Notes: generated by a model not told the origin, from the sequence alone. A DNA stretch of 64,000 bases from Tuwongella immobilis (GCF_901538355.1 NZ_LR593887.1:4192920-4256919); one strand, 5' to 3'; shown: positions 34,823 to 46,154, counted from the first letter of the stretch. Translations and numbers: made by a program.

Positions 34823-37800
34823 ATGAGAGTTGCATATCGAATCGGCTTGGGCTGCCTCGCGTTGGCATGGTCGGTGACCTTGTCGAGCAATCATCGGGCG
34901 CAAGCTCAACTGCAATTGCAAGCCCCCAATCTCCCATCGGCTGACCCCAGCGAAGAAGGCATGACCGGGGCGATGCGGTTGCCGACCAATCGCGACGCCG
35001 GGCAGAAAATCGAAGCCGTGCGCTCGTATGTGAAGAAAGAAAATCCCCCGTGGGAAATCATCATCGAAGTGCTGCAACGGCTGCTCGATGAGAAGACGAA
35101 TCCACTCTACGAACGCCGCGTCAAAGATCCGCAAGGCAAAGAACGCATCGAATTCGTCAGCGTCTGGAGCGAAGTCGATCAACTGCTGCGGAGCTTCCCG
35201 ACCGCTGGCAAAGAATTTTACGAAAACACCCACGGGCCACGCGCACTCGCCCAATTGCGGCAAGCGATTGAGTCGGGCGATGTCGAATCGCTCGAAGAAA
35301 TCTCCTTGCGATTTTTGCACACCAAAGCCGGTAGCCACGCCACCTGGCTGTTGGGCACCATCCACTTGGATCGCGGACGGTACGAAGAAGCCGTGAGCTG
35401 CTTCACGCGGTATCTGTCCAATCGCAAATTCGAGGAATTGGAACCCGCCGCGCTCTACCCCGCCGCTGTTGCATTTCGTCGAACCGGCGACACGGCCCGT
35501 GCGGGTCAGTTGTGGAAACAATTTGAGAAAAACGGTGGTCGCGATGGGCTGGTCATCAACGGCACCAAGTACAGCTACGATGATCTGCTGGCAACGCTGG
35601 AACCACCCGGGCAACGGCTGAATGTCGCGCTCAACGATTGGCCCGTGTTCCGTGGCAATGTCAGCCGCACCGGGATGGGCAAAGGCAGTGCCCCGTTCCG
35701 CGTGCCGCTGTTCAACGCGAACATGCTGCAACCCGGCACCGATGCCCAAAACGCGGCCAACGATACCATCGCCAAACTGCTGAGCGAATCCGAGAAGGCC
35801 ATCGAAGCGCGGCGCTCGCTGGTGTCGATGCCCGCGTTCTACCCGCTGGCGGCGAAAAACCTGGTGCTGTATCGCAGTTATAGCGGTCTGCACGCCGTTG
35901 CCACCACCGATAGCCCCACACAAGATCCGACCTTGAAAATGGGCGATCTGCTGTGGACCTCCGAAGGTGATGCCAGCTTGCAGCGATTGCTCAGCGAAAC
36001 CGCCTCCAAGACGAATTTCGAGACCGAACTGCTCAACCCGTATACCACCGCCAACAACGGCATGGCCGTCGGGCCGCTGGGCATCCTGTTCGAGAATGGG
36101 CTGATCGGTTCGATTTCGCACGATGGGCAGCGGGCTTACTTTGTCGATGATATTGCCGTGCCGCCGCACCCGTCCCGTCAGAACATCAATAACGGGATGT
36201 TCAACCCGAATCAGACAACCTCGAGCTTCAGCAAGTGGATTTCGCGCAATACGCTGAACGCGGTCGATCTCGATACGGGTCGGGTCGTGTGGACGTTGGG
36301 CGATTTCACCGGCAGCTCCAGCGAAGATGATGCGGCGAAACTCAGCCCGTTGGAACGCTTTTATGATTCGTTCTTTTTGGGTGCTCCGCTACCTGTCGCG
36401 GGCAAACTGTATGTCGTCGCCGAGAAGAACGGCAACATGCGGCTGTTCTGCTTGGATCCCCGAAAGATCGAACGCGATGCCAAATTCAATCAGCGGCCGT
36501 ATCCGAAAATTGTCTGGGAACTCGAACTCGGCTCGCCGGAAACGCAGTTACCCGACGATTCGCTGCGTCGCATCCAAGGTATCAACCTGTCGTATAGCGA
36601 TGGCGTGCTGGTTGTTCCGACCAACTCCGGCTACGTGATTGGCGTGGAACTCCAGACCCGAAGCATCCTCTGGGCAGTCCCGTACAAGGATACCGTCGAA
36701 TCGGCGAACAAGCCGCAGATTGCCCCGGGAATCGGGATTCGTCCCGTGCCGTTCCGCAACAACGTGCAGGCGAATCTCTCGCAGGAACGCTGGCGCGGCT
36801 CGGTGCCGATGATCGTCGATGGCAAGGTCGTGTTCACCGCCTGGGATAGCAATTCGCTCATTTGCATGAATCTGCGAACCGGCCAAGTGCAATGGAAGAT
36901 GAACCGTGCCAGTGAGGATTTGTATCTCGCCGGTGTCTCCAAAGATGGGGCCGTTGTGGTGGGCAAATCGCAGACCCGCTCCATCGCATTGGCCGATGGC
37001 AAAAAGGTGCTGTGGCAGTTGAAGACTGGCACGCCCATTGGCATTGGCACGATCGCGGAAAATCAGTTGTATCTGCCGGTTCGATCGCTGGGCGATGGCA
37101 AACATCCGGAAGTCTGGTCGATCGACTTGGCCAGCGGCGCAGTCCAAAGCAAAGCCCGGTTCCAACCGCAAGATCCGGTGGGCAATCTCGTGTTCCATCA
37201 GAACGCGATTTATTCCCAAACCAACCGGATGCTGACCGCATACGAACCACTCGCCACGCGACTCCGCGAAACGGAACAGCGATTGGCGCAGAATCCGAAC
37301 GATCCGGTGGGATTGGCCAAACGCGGCGAGTTGCGCTTGAACGATGGCCGCTATGATGCCGCCGTTCAAGACCTCGAAGCCGCGTTGAAAGCGAATCCGA
37401 ATGATGAAACACGCATTGCCGCCCGCAACAATCTGTACGATTCGTTGACCGAACTGTTGAAAGCCAATTTCAACGCGGGTGAACGGTACTTGGATCGCTA
37501 TGAGACGCTGTGCGAACTCGATATTCCCGCGAATGCCGATGCGAAGACGAAGCAGGAACTGCTCGATGAACAACTGCGACGCAAATCGCGGTTTTATCTC
37601 ATCAAAGCCCGTGGTCGAGAAGCGCAAGGCAAGCTGCTCGAAGCCTATCAGATGTATGTGGCCTACGGGACGCTGAGCAACTCCCCGTCGTTGGTCGCGG
37701 ATCTGGACGATGCAACGCTGACGACTCGGCCCGATACCTTGGCCCAAGGCCGAATCGAATCGATGCTCGCCAGCGCATCCCCGGAAGCACGACGCGAATT

Positions 37801-40039
37801 GGATGGCTACTTCCAATCCGAATGGAAGAAATTGCAAGCGAAAAACGATGTCGCGGGCATCCGCCAATTCACGCGAATGGTCGGACAAAGCCTGTCGATT
37901 GGTCGCATCGCTCGATTGGAACTGGCGGAACAACTGCTCGGCAGCAAATCCGCCGACGATGTCCGCGAAGCCCAACAGATTCTGTTGAGTCTGCGAGTGT
38001 ATGCCAGCGAAGATCCGACCGTTGCCGCTCAAGCGACTGAACGATTGGCGGAACTGTTGGTCCGCCGCGAACAGTTTGAAGATGCCATGACGTTGTACGG
38101 CGAGTTGGGCCGCGATTACGCCGAAGTTCGGCTCAAAGACGGCCGCAAAGGCTCGGAGATTCTCACCGATTTGGTGACGGATAAGCGGTTTCTGCCGTAT
38201 TTGGAACCGCTCCGCCCATTATGGAATCCGCGTGTGCAAGTCGAAGAGATTCCGATGCGAAACGCCGTGAACGTCGGTCGCACGGCAAACTCCACGGCGT
38301 ACACGATGGAACCCGAAGGGCCGCTCCCGGCGTTCTTCCGACGGCATCGGCTGGTCTACGAATCGAATCCGGGCAGCCCCACGTGGTCGCTGCGGATGAT
38401 CGATCGCTTCACCGGCCAAACGTATCACAAATTCGATTCGTTACCGGCACCGCGAATGTACGCATCGCTGTTCGACAATCGCGGCAGCAACACCGATCCT
38501 CGGGAGATTCGCTCCGTCTTTGTCGAAGGCGATCTCCTGCTGCTCAACATCAATTCGATGGTGTATGCGTTTGACGCCCCGGCGAAACGGGAATTGTGGC
38601 GGTTCAATCTGCTGGGCGATCGCGGCAAAGAAAACGAAAACTTCCAACAGATTCAAGAAACCGATGGCATTCGCCTGCTGTATCCCGACGGTTGGGTGCA
38701 AAAGTTGGGGAACATCGGCGTCATCCAATCGAACTACATCTGCCTGCAAACGCGGGACGGATTGGTCGCATTGGAGCCACTGCGCGGCGTGCCGTTGTGG
38801 AAGAAAACCGATGTTGCCTCTCGCGTGCAAATTTTCGGCGACCGGGAATATCTCTTCATCGTCGAAACCGATAGCGACAAAGGCAATACCTCATTCCGCG
38901 CGATTCGTGCCCTCGATGGCAGCGCGGTCAAGGTGCCCGATAGCACGGAGCTGTTCGTGGGGGCGGGCCGCTGGGAAGTCTTTGGCCGCAAGCTGTTGCG
39001 GATGGACGAAGATTCCAGCGAGAAGCTCATCCGCGTTGTCGATCTGGTCACCGGCAAGGAATTGTGGAAGCACAAGCTGCCCGACAAGGCGGTGATGGTT
39101 CGCACCCTCGCCAAAGACCGCATCGGCCAAGTCACCATCGACGGCAAAGTCACCATTTGGGATCCGCTGTCGCAAAAGGTGATTCTGCAAACGCAGTTGG
39201 ATGCGGCCCAAACAAGCAAACATCTCGACAAAGTAACCTCGGCCACACTGCTGGAAGATGATGACTCGTTCTATCTGGCCTTGCGTCGTCCGAACGACCC
39301 GCGAACCAACACCTCGCCGAGTGTGTTTCCGGGCATTCGTTCGATTCGCTTCAACGGGGTGATGTACAGCTTTGACAAAGCCACGGGGAAACGACGCTGG
39401 TTCACCGATGATGAACTCGAGAACCAAGTGCTGGTGCTGGAACAGTTTGCGGATCTGCCGGTGATTGTCGCCACCTGCTCGTTCACGCAGATCAACAACG
39501 GCGTCTTTCAATCCAACGGGGTCAAGATGGTCGTGATCGAAAAGCTCACCGGACGCACGCGACTGATGAAATCGCTGCCGTCGAGTGGGCAGTTCACCAA
39601 CATCCAATCCGATGTTCGCAACGGTGTCATCGAGATGCTGCGGCCCGATCTTCGCATCCGCATCACGCCAGTCGGTTCGCCGTTGGCCAAGAACACCGAA
39701 ACGACAAGCCGCTTGGATTCCAATCGCGTGAATCCGATCGGAAATCTGCCTGGCAACATCCAGATTCAAGTGATGCCCGGCCAAGCGATTCCGGTGCCGA
39801 TTCGGGTTCGCCTGGGTGGATTGCCAATTAAGCCCGCTGCGCCGAAAGTCGCCGTTCCCGAAGCGATGCCGGTCCCCGCTCCCAAGGAAGCCCCCGCTCC
39901 GAAGGAAGCGCCGAGGCCGATGGTGAAGCCAATGCCGCCCATGGAAGCACCTGCGGCGAAGGAAGTCCCACCCGCCAAGGCGCTCGTGCCGTCGATTCGT
40001 GTGGCCCCCGCTGTGGTTCCTCCGGGAAAAAATCCGTGA
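34823..40039 (+). CDS. Very large secreted PQQ-like beta-propeller and TPR protein
   Basis: A 1738-residue exported protein. Residues 1-29 are a signal peptide ending AQA. An N-terminal helical TPR-like region (about 60-240) contains RFLHTKAGSHATWLLGTIHLDRGRYEEAVSCF. Two PQQ/pyrrolo-quinoline-type beta-propeller regions follow, with blades such as AVDLDTGRVVWTLGDF, CMNLRTGQVQWKMN and RVVDLVTGKELWKHKLP. They are split by a classical TPR segment near residue 813-870 (PNDPVGLAKRGELRLNDGRYDAAVQDLEAAL). The last 110 residues are Pro/Ala/Lys-rich with APKEAP repeats, possibly binding the wall. The start has GAGG at 11 bases. BamB-like architecture suggests an envelope scaffold; no enzymatic site is evident. 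Confidence 0.85.
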   Translation: MRVAYRIGLGCLALAWSVTLSSNHRAQAQLQLQAPNLPSADPSEEGMTGAMRLPTNRDAGQKIEAVRSYVKKENPPWEIIIEVLQRLLDEKTNPLYERRVKDPQGKERIEFVSVWSEVDQLLRSFPTAGKEFYENTHGPRALAQLRQAIESGDVESLEEISLRFLHTKAGSHATWLLGTIHLDRGRYEEAVSCFTRYLSNRKFEELEPAALYPAAVAFRRTGDTARAGQLWKQFEKNGGRDGLVINGTKYSYDDLLATLEPPGQRLNVALNDWPVFRGNVSRTGMGKGSAPFRVPLFNANMLQPGTDAQNAANDTIAKLLSESEKAIEARRSLVSMPAFYPLAAKNLVLYRSYSGLHAVATTDSPTQDPTLKMGDLLWTSEGDASLQRLLSETASKTNFETELLNPYTTANNGMAVGPLGILFENGLIGSISHDGQRAYFVDDIAVPPHPSRQNINNGMFNPNQTTSSFSKWISRNTLNAVDLDTGRVVWTLGDFTGSSSEDDAAKLSPLERFYDSFFLGAPLPVAGKLYVVAEKNGNMRLFCLDPRKIERDAKFNQRPYPKIVWELELGSPETQLPDDSLRRIQGINLSYSDGVLVVPTNSGYVIGVELQTRSILWAVPYKDTVESANKPQIAPGIGIRPVPFRNNVQANLSQERWRGSVPMIVDGKVVFTAWDSNSLICMNLRTGQVQWKMNRASEDLYLAGVSKDGAVVVGKSQTRSIALADGKKVLWQLKTGTPIGIGTIAENQLYLPVRSLGDGKHPEVWSIDLASGAVQSKARFQPQDPVGNLVFHQNAIYSQTNRMLTAYEPLATRLRETEQRLAQNPNDPVGLAKRGELRLNDGRYDAAVQDLEAALKANPNDETRIAARNNLYDSLTELLKANFNAGERYLDRYETLCELDIPANADAKTKQELLDEQLRRKSRFYLIKARGREAQGKLLEAYQMYVAYGTLSNSPSLVADLDDATLTTRPDTLAQGRIESMLASASPEARRELDGYFQSEWKKLQAKNDVAGIRQFTRMVGQSLSIGRIARLELAEQLLGSKSADDVREAQQILLSLRVYASEDPTVAAQATERLAELLVRREQFEDAMTLYGELGRDYAEVRLKDGRKGSEILTDLVTDKRFLPYLEPLRPLWNPRVQVEEIPMRNAVNVGRTANSTAYTMEPEGPLPAFFRRHRLVYESNPGSPTWSLRMIDRFTGQTYHKFDSLPAPRMYASLFDNRGSNTDPREIRSVFVEGDLLLLNINSMVYAFDAPAKRELWRFNLLGDRGKENENFQQIQETDGIRLLYPDGWVQKLGNIGVIQSNYICLQTRDGLVALEPLRGVPLWKKTDVASRVQIFGDREYLFIVETDSDKGNTSFRAIRALDGSAVKVPDSTELFVGAGRWEVFGRKLLRMDEDSSEKLIRVVDLVTGKELWKHKLPDKAVMVRTLAKDRIGQVTIDGKVTIWDPLSQKVILQTQLDAAQTSKHLDKVTSATLLEDDDSFYLALRRPNDPRTNTSPSVFPGIRSIRFNGVMYSFDKATGKRRWFTDDELENQVLVLEQFADLPVIVATCSFTQINNGVFQSNGVKMVVIEKLTGRTRLMKSLPSSGQFTNIQSDVRNGVIEMLRPDLRIRITPVGSPLAKNTETTSRLDSNRVNPIGNLPGNIQIQVMPGQAIPVPIRVRLGGLPIKPAAPKVAVPEAMPVPAPKEAPAPKEAPRPMVKPMPPMEAPAAKEVPPAKALVPSIRVAPAVVPPGKNP

Positions 40040-40102
40040 GGAATCCATGAATGGGTCGTCTTCCTGGTTGTGGTCTTCGTTGACATGGGAGCCATGTGAA
40101 TC

Positions 40103-41215
40103 ATGAAGCGAATGTTATGGTTGGGGATTGCTGGAACTGGCTTTCTGGCCTGCCTGCTTCATTTGGTGCCCACACCGGCCCAAGTTCGTGCAGAAGACCA
40201 AGAGCCCGATGTGCAAAAATCGGTCCAGAAAGGTCTGAAGTGGCTCGCCTCGCAACAACGAGCGAACACTGGCCACTGGGAAGCCAACGGCGGGCAGTAT
40301 CCCACCTCCATGACCGCGCTGGCGGGCATGTCACTTCTCATGGAAGGCAGCACGCTGCGAGAAGGCAAGTACAGCGAGCAACTCCAGAAAGCCGTCACCT
40401 GGTTCATGGATCGCAGCCAACCCAACGGACTGCTGGGGAATCCGAATAACCCCACGGAATCGGCCCGCTACATGTATGGGCACGGTTTCGGTCTATTGTT
40501 CCTGGCCAGCATTTACGGCGAAGAAGAAGACGGGGAACGTCGCCGCAAACTCGAAAAGATGCTGACCAAAGCCGTCGAATTCGCGGGCAAAGCGCAAACG
40601 ACCCGAGGCGGTTGGGGTTACGTCTCTGCGGCGGATGGCGGCGGGTTCGATGAAGGCTCGGTGACGATTACCCAATTGCAAGCCCTGCGAGCCGCTCGCA
40701 ATGCGGGCATCGTGGTGCCCAAATCGATCATCGACAAGTCGATCAAATATCTCAAAGATTGCACCACGACTCGTGGTGGGATCATCTATTCGCTCGCTCA
40801 CGGTGCCCCGGTTGCCGGCACGGAACGACCGCCGCTGACAGCCGCTGCTGTCGCCTGTTCCTTCAGCGCAGGCGAATACGATTCCGAATACGCCAAGAAG
40901 TGGCTGCTGTACTGCAAAGAGGCCATTCCGTTTGCTCGTGGTCGCGTGGCGCACGATGAATACCAAAGCTATTACTTCGCCCAGGCCATGTATGTGCTCG
41001 GCGATGATCGCTATGGCAAGTTGTTCCCCACTTCCAAGCCGGATGATCGGCTGCTGTGGTCGAAGTACAAGTCGGCCATTTTTGACCACCTGATTAAGAC
41101 GCAAAGCAATGACGGTAGCTGGACCGCCGGATACATCGGCCCGGTGTATACCACCTCGGTGAATCTGACGATTCTGCAACTGGAAAAGGCAACCTTGCCG
41201 ATCTACGACCGCTAA
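40103..41215 (+). CDS. Secreted prenyltransferase/squalene oxidase-repeat protein
   Basis: A 370-residue alpha/alpha-barrel protein with a signal peptide (about 1-30). Repeated helical hairpins with sequences such as [50 protein letters not shown] and [26 protein letters not shown] match the prenyltransferase/squalene oxidase repeat. It is far shorter than squalene-hopene cyclase, lacks the DxDD catalytic motif, and is exported, so cyclase activity is not expected. In planctomycetes such genes often precede a MoxR/DUF58/BatA cluster, as here (MoxR starts 59 bases downstream). A role as a substrate-binding or structural envelope protein is inferred. Confidence 0.82.
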   Translation: MKRMLWLGIAGTGFLACLLHLVPTPAQVRAEDQEPDVQKSVQKGLKWLASQQRANTGHWEANGGQYPTSMTALAGMSLLMEGSTLREGKYSEQLQKAVTWFMDRSQPNGLLGNPNNPTESARYMYGHGFGLLFLASIYGEEEDGERRRKLEKMLTKAVEFAGKAQTTRGGWGYVSAADGGGFDEGSVTITQLQALRAARNAGIVVPKSIIDKSIKYLKDCTTTRGGIIYSLAHGAPVAGTERPPLTAAAVACSFSAGEYDSEYAKKWLLYCKEAIPFARGRVAHDEYQSYYFAQAMYVLGDDRYGKLFPTSKPDDRLLWSKYKSAIFDHLIKTQSNDGSWTAGYIGPVYTTSVNLTILQLEKATLPIYDR

Positions 41216-41274
41216 GCGAACCACCAGACCAGACCGACCTGACCCCCCGATTGGACCTTGACTCGGAGAGTTCC

Positions 41275-42333
41275 TTGGAAACGCAGCAAACCCTTGGTCA
41301 AAGCGATCTGCAAGCAATGGAAAAGCTGCAGGGCGCATTCCAGAATCTTCGGCAGCAGCTCTCGCGTGTCATCGTCGGTCAAGACTCGGTGATCGAAGAG
41401 TTGCTGATTGCTCTGTTCAGCAAGGGGCACTGCATTCTGGAAGGGGTGCCTGGGCTGGCGAAGACGTTGATGATTTCAACGCTGGCCCGCTGTTTGTCGC
41501 TGGATTTCAGCCGCATTCAGTTCACCCCGGACTTGATGCCCGCTGACATTACCGGCACGGAAATCATCGAAGAAAATCGCACCACTGGCGCTCGGGAATT
41601 TAAGTTTCTCCCCGGCCCGTTGTTTGCCAACATCGTTCTGGCCGACGAAATCAACCGAACGCCGCCCAAGACGCAAGCCTCGCTGCTGGAAGCCATGCAA
41701 GAGCGTCAGGTGACGGTCGGCCGCGTCCGCCACAAGCTGTCCAATCCGTTCTTCGTGCTGGCCACGCAAAACCCCATTGAACAAGAAGGCACCTACCCGC
41801 TGCCGGAAGCGCAACAAGACCGCTTCATGTTCAAGGTGTTTGTGCGCTACCCCAGTTTCAGCGAAGAATTTGAAATTGCCCGCCGAACCACCAGCACCCA
41901 AGTCGATGAAATCACCCCGGTGCTGACGGGTGAGCAGATCATGGAATTGCAGCAGATCGTTCGCCGCGTGCCGGTGTCCGATCACGTGATCCAGTACACG
42001 CTGGCGTTGGTTCGCCAAACCCGGATCACCGAACCCGGCGTGCCCAAGTTCGCTCAAGAGTGGCTGTCGTGGGGTGCTGGCCCGCGTGCGGTGCAGAACC
42101 TCATTCTTGCGAGCAAGGCCCGTGCGCTGCTCTATGGTCGGGGTCATGTCCAGACCGAAGACATTAAAGTCTTGGCCTACCCCGTGTTGCGTCACCGGAT
42201 TCTGACCAACTTTGCCGCCACTTCCGAAGGCATCACCACCGATAAGGTGATTCAAAAGCTGCTGGAAGAAACGCCGGATAAAGAAGGCGAACTGCAAAAG
42301 CATGAACGGCTGAAGAAAATCTTCGCCGGTTGA
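41275..42333 (+). CDS. MoxR family AAA+ ATPase
   Basis: A 352-residue AAA+ chaperone-type ATPase. MoxR proteins help fold or assemble partners carrying VWA domains. Walker A is GVPGLAKT with the family's Gly-rich form, Walker [11 protein letters not shown], sensor 1 [22 protein letters not shown], and sensor 2/arginine-finger region [22 protein letters not shown]. The start is ambiguous: TTG at 41275 has GGAG six bases upstream; TTG at 41251 and ATG at 41317 are alternatives. DUF58, BatA-like and VWA proteins follow, the standard MoxR neighbourhood. Confidence 0.93.
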   Translation: METQQTLGQSDLQAMEKLQGAFQNLRQQLSRVIVGQDSVIEELLIALFSKGHCILEGVPGLAKTLMISTLARCLSLDFSRIQFTPDLMPADITGTEIIEENRTTGAREFKFLPGPLFANIVLADEINRTPPKTQASLLEAMQERQVTVGRVRHKLSNPFFVLATQNPIEQEGTYPLPEAQQDRFMFKVFVRYPSFSEEFEIARRTTSTQVDEITPVLTGEQIMELQQIVRRVPVSDHVIQYTLALVRQTRITEPGVPKFAQEWLSWGAGPRAVQNLILASKARALLYGRGHVQTEDIKVLAYPVLRHRILTNFAATSEGITTDKVIQKLLEETPDKEGELQKHERLKKIFAG

Positions 42334-42434
42334 GCCTTTGGTCGGTCCCGCTCCCCATTCCGACGATTGTGTCGGATGGGGGGCATGTTTGCTGCTGCGA
42401 CTCATCCCAAGCCGATGCCCAGAGGGAGCCTCCT

Positions 42435-43367
42435 GTGGCCGATAATCCCGAGAATCCGCGTCGCTTTCTGGATCCCAAGACCATCGCACGCATCGGTGGT
42501 CTGGATCTGCGTGCCCGGCAAGTCGTGGAAGGGTACATCTCGGGGATGCACCGCAGTCCCTTCTTCGGTCACTCGGTCGAATTCGTTCAGCACCGGGAAT
42601 ATGTCGCCGGGGACGATATTCGCCACCTCGACTGGAAGGTGTGGTCCAAGACCGACCGCTTCTACGTCAAGCAGTTCGAAGAAGAGACGAATCTGCGCTG
42701 TCAAATTGTCGTGGATGTGTCGGAATCGATGCATTACGGCCGCGGCGCCATGAACAAATACGAATACGCCTGCACGATTGCCGCGTGTCTGGCGTACCTC
42801 ATCACTCGGCAGCAAGATTCCGCCGGGTTGATCACCTTCGATTCCGGGATTCGGCAGCAACTCCCGCCGCGCTCCTCGAAAAATCACCTGGAAGCCTTCG
42901 TCAAAGGGCTGCACGTCAGCAAGCCCCGCGAGAAGACCGACATTCGCAAAACCCTGCAACGGGTTGCCGAAGCCTTCCAGCAACGCAGTATGGTCATCTT
43001 GATTTCGGACCTGCTTAGCGACCGCGAACCACTCACCAAAGGGCTGGAGATGCTGCGGCATCGTCGGCACGATGTGATGGTGTTCCATGTGATGGACGAC
43101 GACGAAATCAACTTCCCCTTCGCAGGCACCACGCGCTTTGAAGGCATGGAAGAACTGCCCGATCTGCTCTGCGACCCGCGAGCACTGCGCGACGGTTACC
43201 TGGACGCGCTGCAAGAATATCTCACCGAAGTTCGGCGAGCCTGTAGCCGATTGGGAATCGATTACATGCTGACGCAAACTAGCGACTATTTGGATGCGGT
43301 GCTATCGCGATTCCTGCATGCACGCATGGGTACCAAAGGCACCAAGGCCAGCGCGACGATTCTGTGA
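42435..43367 (+). CDS. DUF58 domain protein
   Basis: A 310-residue protein of the DUF58 family, VWA-like partners of MoxR ATPases. Diagnostic segment DIRHLDWKVWSKTDRFYVKQFEEETNL (about residues 62-88) precedes the VWA-type strand IVVDVSESMHYG, whose DxSxS is a MIDAS-like metal site. LISDLLSDRE and HDVMVFHVMDDDE continue the Rossmann-like fold. There is no signal peptide or clear membrane helix. The GTG start at 42435 has GAGGGAG upstream and lies 101 bases after moxR; an ATG-free longer frame is rejected. Confidence 0.92.
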   Translation: MADNPENPRRFLDPKTIARIGGLDLRARQVVEGYISGMHRSPFFGHSVEFVQHREYVAGDDIRHLDWKVWSKTDRFYVKQFEEETNLRCQIVVDVSESMHYGRGAMNKYEYACTIAACLAYLITRQQDSAGLITFDSGIRQQLPPRSSKNHLEAFVKGLHVSKPREKTDIRKTLQRVAEAFQQRSMVILISDLLSDREPLTKGLEMLRHRRHDVMVFHVMDDDEINFPFAGTTRFEGMEELPDLLCDPRALRDGYLDALQEYLTEVRRACSRLGIDYMLTQTSDYLDAVLSRFLHARMGTKGTKASATIL

Positions 43368-43412
43368 ATTGTCACCGACCGGCATCGCTCCTCCGAGATG
43401 TGAAACGCTACC

Positions 43413-46154
43413 ATGCTTGAATCGTTCCTGAATCCGTTCACGATGGCCGCCGGTGGCCTGCTGATTAGCTCGCCGATTATCATCCATCTCATCAACCGAA
43501 TGCGATTCAAGCGCGTTCGCTGGGCGGCGATGGAATTCTTGCTGAAATCCCAGCAACGCAATCGGCGTCGGCTCATCATCGAGCAACTCATTCTGTTGCT
43601 GCTGCGCATCCTGGCAGTGCTGATGGTGGCGTTCCTACTCGCCCGCTTCCTGGGGTTCAACCCCAACGCCGATGAAGGGGCACGCCCCACGCTGCACACC
43701 GTCATCATCGACGATACCCCCTCGACGGGCGATGCCTACCGGCAAGACGGCGAAACCATTGATGCGTTCGCCACCACCCGCAAACTGGTGACGGAATCGA
43801 TCGCCACGGCCGCCGCCACCGCGAGCGCCCCGCAAGAAATGGTCGTCCTGCGACTCTCGGATCTTGCCACGCCGCGACGATTCGACCGCCTCGGCAGCGG
43901 CACCATCGACGAAATCCGCACCTACCTGGGCACCCTCAAACCGGGCGCGGTTCGCATCGATCTGCAAGATGGCATCACCAAGGCCAAAGAGCTGTTCCAA
44001 GAACGCCCCGAATTGACGCATGTGCTGCACATTGTCAGCGATTTCCGCACCATCGATTGGTCCGAGGGGAATCCCGAATCGCTGACGACGACCTTCGAGC
44101 AGCTTAAAGAGGCCCGCGTCGAAACCCACCTGCACGACATCGCGCACCCAACACGAACCGAAGCGACCAAGGTGCCGCTGTATCACGACAATCTATCGCT
44201 GATCGACCTTCGGGCGGAATCTCGACTGGCCGCACGCTACGCGCCCGTGGAATTCGTCGCGCAAGTGGCGAACTATTCCAACAGCGAACGAAAGAACGTG
44301 CGGGTTGTGGTGCGGCTCAACGGCTCCGAACGGGCCGAGGCATCGACCAACATCCCGACCGTGCCGCCGAATCAAGTCAGCCTGGCGCGATTTGCCTTGG
44401 CATTTGAGCGGACCGGATCGCCGGATCGTCCGTTGGATCGCTTCAATCTCGTGAGTGCGACCATTGAAGGCGAAGATACCGGGCTGGAAATCGACAACAC
44501 CCGCTACGCCGTTGTGGAAGCCCGCGACCGCGTGCCCATGCTGATGATCGAAGGGGTGGCGCCCACAGGTGGCCCGGACACCGCCGAGTCGTTCCGGCTC
44601 AACAAGCTGTTCACCGAAACCGTGCAAGGCTACGACGTGATCGTTCGCAGCCCCAGCGAATTGGAAAAAACCGGCCTGCGCCAATACAGCAACATTTTCC
44701 TGATTAATGTCCGCGAACTCAGCGACAAAGCGGTGAAAAACCTCACCGAATATGTGCAAGCGGGCGGCGGTGTCGGCTTCTTCATGGGGCCGAATGTGCG
44801 ACCGGAATTTTACAACAAACTGTACGCCGACGGCAAAGGGCTGTTCCCGGTGCCGTTGGCTGATGCCCCCACCGATCCGCTCAAACCCGAAGAACGGGCC
44901 TCGCGGTTGTTCACTTTCCAGATGCAGATTTTCCCTCGGGAAGAAACGCACCCCGCGTTGGAACGGCTCTACACCGATGGTCGCGGCGATAAGATCAACC
45001 GAGAGCAATACAACAAAGACCTCCGATTTGTCGTGATTGATCGCTATTTCCCCGTGCCTCGCCTGAAGTGGAAGCCGGATTTGGACCGCGTGCAGGAATT
45101 GATGACGCTGCCCAACTTCCGACCGATGGCGGAATACGAACGCACAACGCGCTCGCTGCTGGATCGCATCCCCGACGATGCCAAGTTCTCCAAGTACACT
45201 GCCGCCGTGAATCGGCATGTGGACATGATCAAAGCGACGGCCGCTTCGACCAAGCAACTGTACACGTTGGGCAACGCCATTGACGAGATGCTCAACGACA
45301 GCGGCGATCCGCTCGATCCCGCGAATAAGCCAAACTTGCAAGAATTCTGGCAGTTGCCGGAATTGAACGACCTGCGCCAGGAATTCGAAAAGTTGCTGGC
45401 CACCGTGCGTTACGGCGATCCGCTCTATGTTGCCAGTCAGTTCGGCAACGGCCGCGTCACGGCCTTTCTGACGACTGCGACCAGCGAATGGAACGATCTC
45501 GATGGCTATGGCCGTGCGTATTTCCCACCGCTGATGATCGAAATGCAACGCTATCTGGCTGGTGCCGGGACTGACATCAACCGCGCGGTCGGCGGGACCA
45601 TCTCGCAAGGGCTGGATCCGACGGTGTATTCGTCCAAGATCAAACGAACGCTGCTTTCCGAAGAAGCCGACAACCGCGCTGGCGACCGACGTGGCGCGGG
45701 TCCGGCCCGGTTCACCGATTTGGGCGAGCAGGTGCTGGAAAGCAAAAACAACGAGTTGCAACTGACCTTCGCCGAGGCCAAGAAACCGGGCGTCTACCTC
45801 TTCGAACTCGGCACGCAACGGTCGGGCAGTCCCGGCAGCGGTGATTCCGGGGCGGAATATCAGGCGTATGCGTTCAATGTCGATGCCTCCACCGAAGGGA
45901 ATTTGCGACGAATCGACCGGGAAGAACTCCTCAAAATTGCTCCCGGTTCGCTGTTGCATACCCCCGATACAGACCTCTCCGATGTGCTGAGCAAACGGCG
46001 TCGGGATTGGTCGGAATCGCCGTGGTTGTACCTGGCATTGCTGCTGATTTTGGTGGCCGAGCAAGCCATGGCAGTTCGTCTGAGCTTCCATACGGCGGGT
46101 GGCGAAACGCCGCTGCCGCCGGGCGCTCGCTTCCGCGCCCCCGTGACCAAATAA
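43413..46154 (+). CDS. BatA/aerotolerance-type membrane protein with VWA-like region
   Basis: A 913-residue membrane protein. The N-terminal MLESFLNPFTMAAGGLLISSPIIIHLINRMRFKRVRWAAMEFLLKS is the BatA/aerotolerance regulator anchor, with a second helix at about residues 60-80. A VWA-like domain follows but its metal motif reads IIDDTPSTGD, so the DxSxS site is degenerate. A glutamine amidotransferase-like Rossmann segment appears at LINVRELSDKAVKNLTEYVQAGGGVGFFMGP. One C-terminal helix (WLYLALLLILVAEQAMAV) returns through the membrane. It is in line with moxR and DUF58, and presumably part of an envelope complex. Confidence 0.87.
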   Translation: MLESFLNPFTMAAGGLLISSPIIIHLINRMRFKRVRWAAMEFLLKSQQRNRRRLIIEQLILLLLRILAVLMVAFLLARFLGFNPNADEGARPTLHTVIIDDTPSTGDAYRQDGETIDAFATTRKLVTESIATAAATASAPQEMVVLRLSDLATPRRFDRLGSGTIDEIRTYLGTLKPGAVRIDLQDGITKAKELFQERPELTHVLHIVSDFRTIDWSEGNPESLTTTFEQLKEARVETHLHDIAHPTRTEATKVPLYHDNLSLIDLRAESRLAARYAPVEFVAQVANYSNSERKNVRVVVRLNGSERAEASTNIPTVPPNQVSLARFALAFERTGSPDRPLDRFNLVSATIEGEDTGLEIDNTRYAVVEARDRVPMLMIEGVAPTGGPDTAESFRLNKLFTETVQGYDVIVRSPSELEKTGLRQYSNIFLINVRELSDKAVKNLTEYVQAGGGVGFFMGPNVRPEFYNKLYADGKGLFPVPLADAPTDPLKPEERASRLFTFQMQIFPREETHPALERLYTDGRGDKINREQYNKDLRFVVIDRYFPVPRLKWKPDLDRVQELMTLPNFRPMAEYERTTRSLLDRIPDDAKFSKYTAAVNRHVDMIKATAASTKQLYTLGNAIDEMLNDSGDPLDPANKPNLQEFWQLPELNDLRQEFEKLLATVRYGDPLYVASQFGNGRVTAFLTTATSEWNDLDGYGRAYFPPLMIEMQRYLAGAGTDINRAVGGTISQGLDPTVYSSKIKRTLLSEEADNRAGDRRGAGPARFTDLGEQVLESKNNELQLTFAEAKKPGVYLFELGTQRSGSPGSGDSGAEYQAYAFNVDASTEGNLRRIDREELLKIAPGSLLHTPDTDLSDVLSKRRRDWSESPWLYLALLLILVAEQAMAVRLSFHTAGGETPLPPGARFRAPVTK

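Noticed and set aside
40103-41215. Squalene-hopene cyclase completing the hpnCDE pathway
   Set aside because: The protein is only 370 residues, exported, and lacks the DxDD motif; only the generic barrel repeat is shared.
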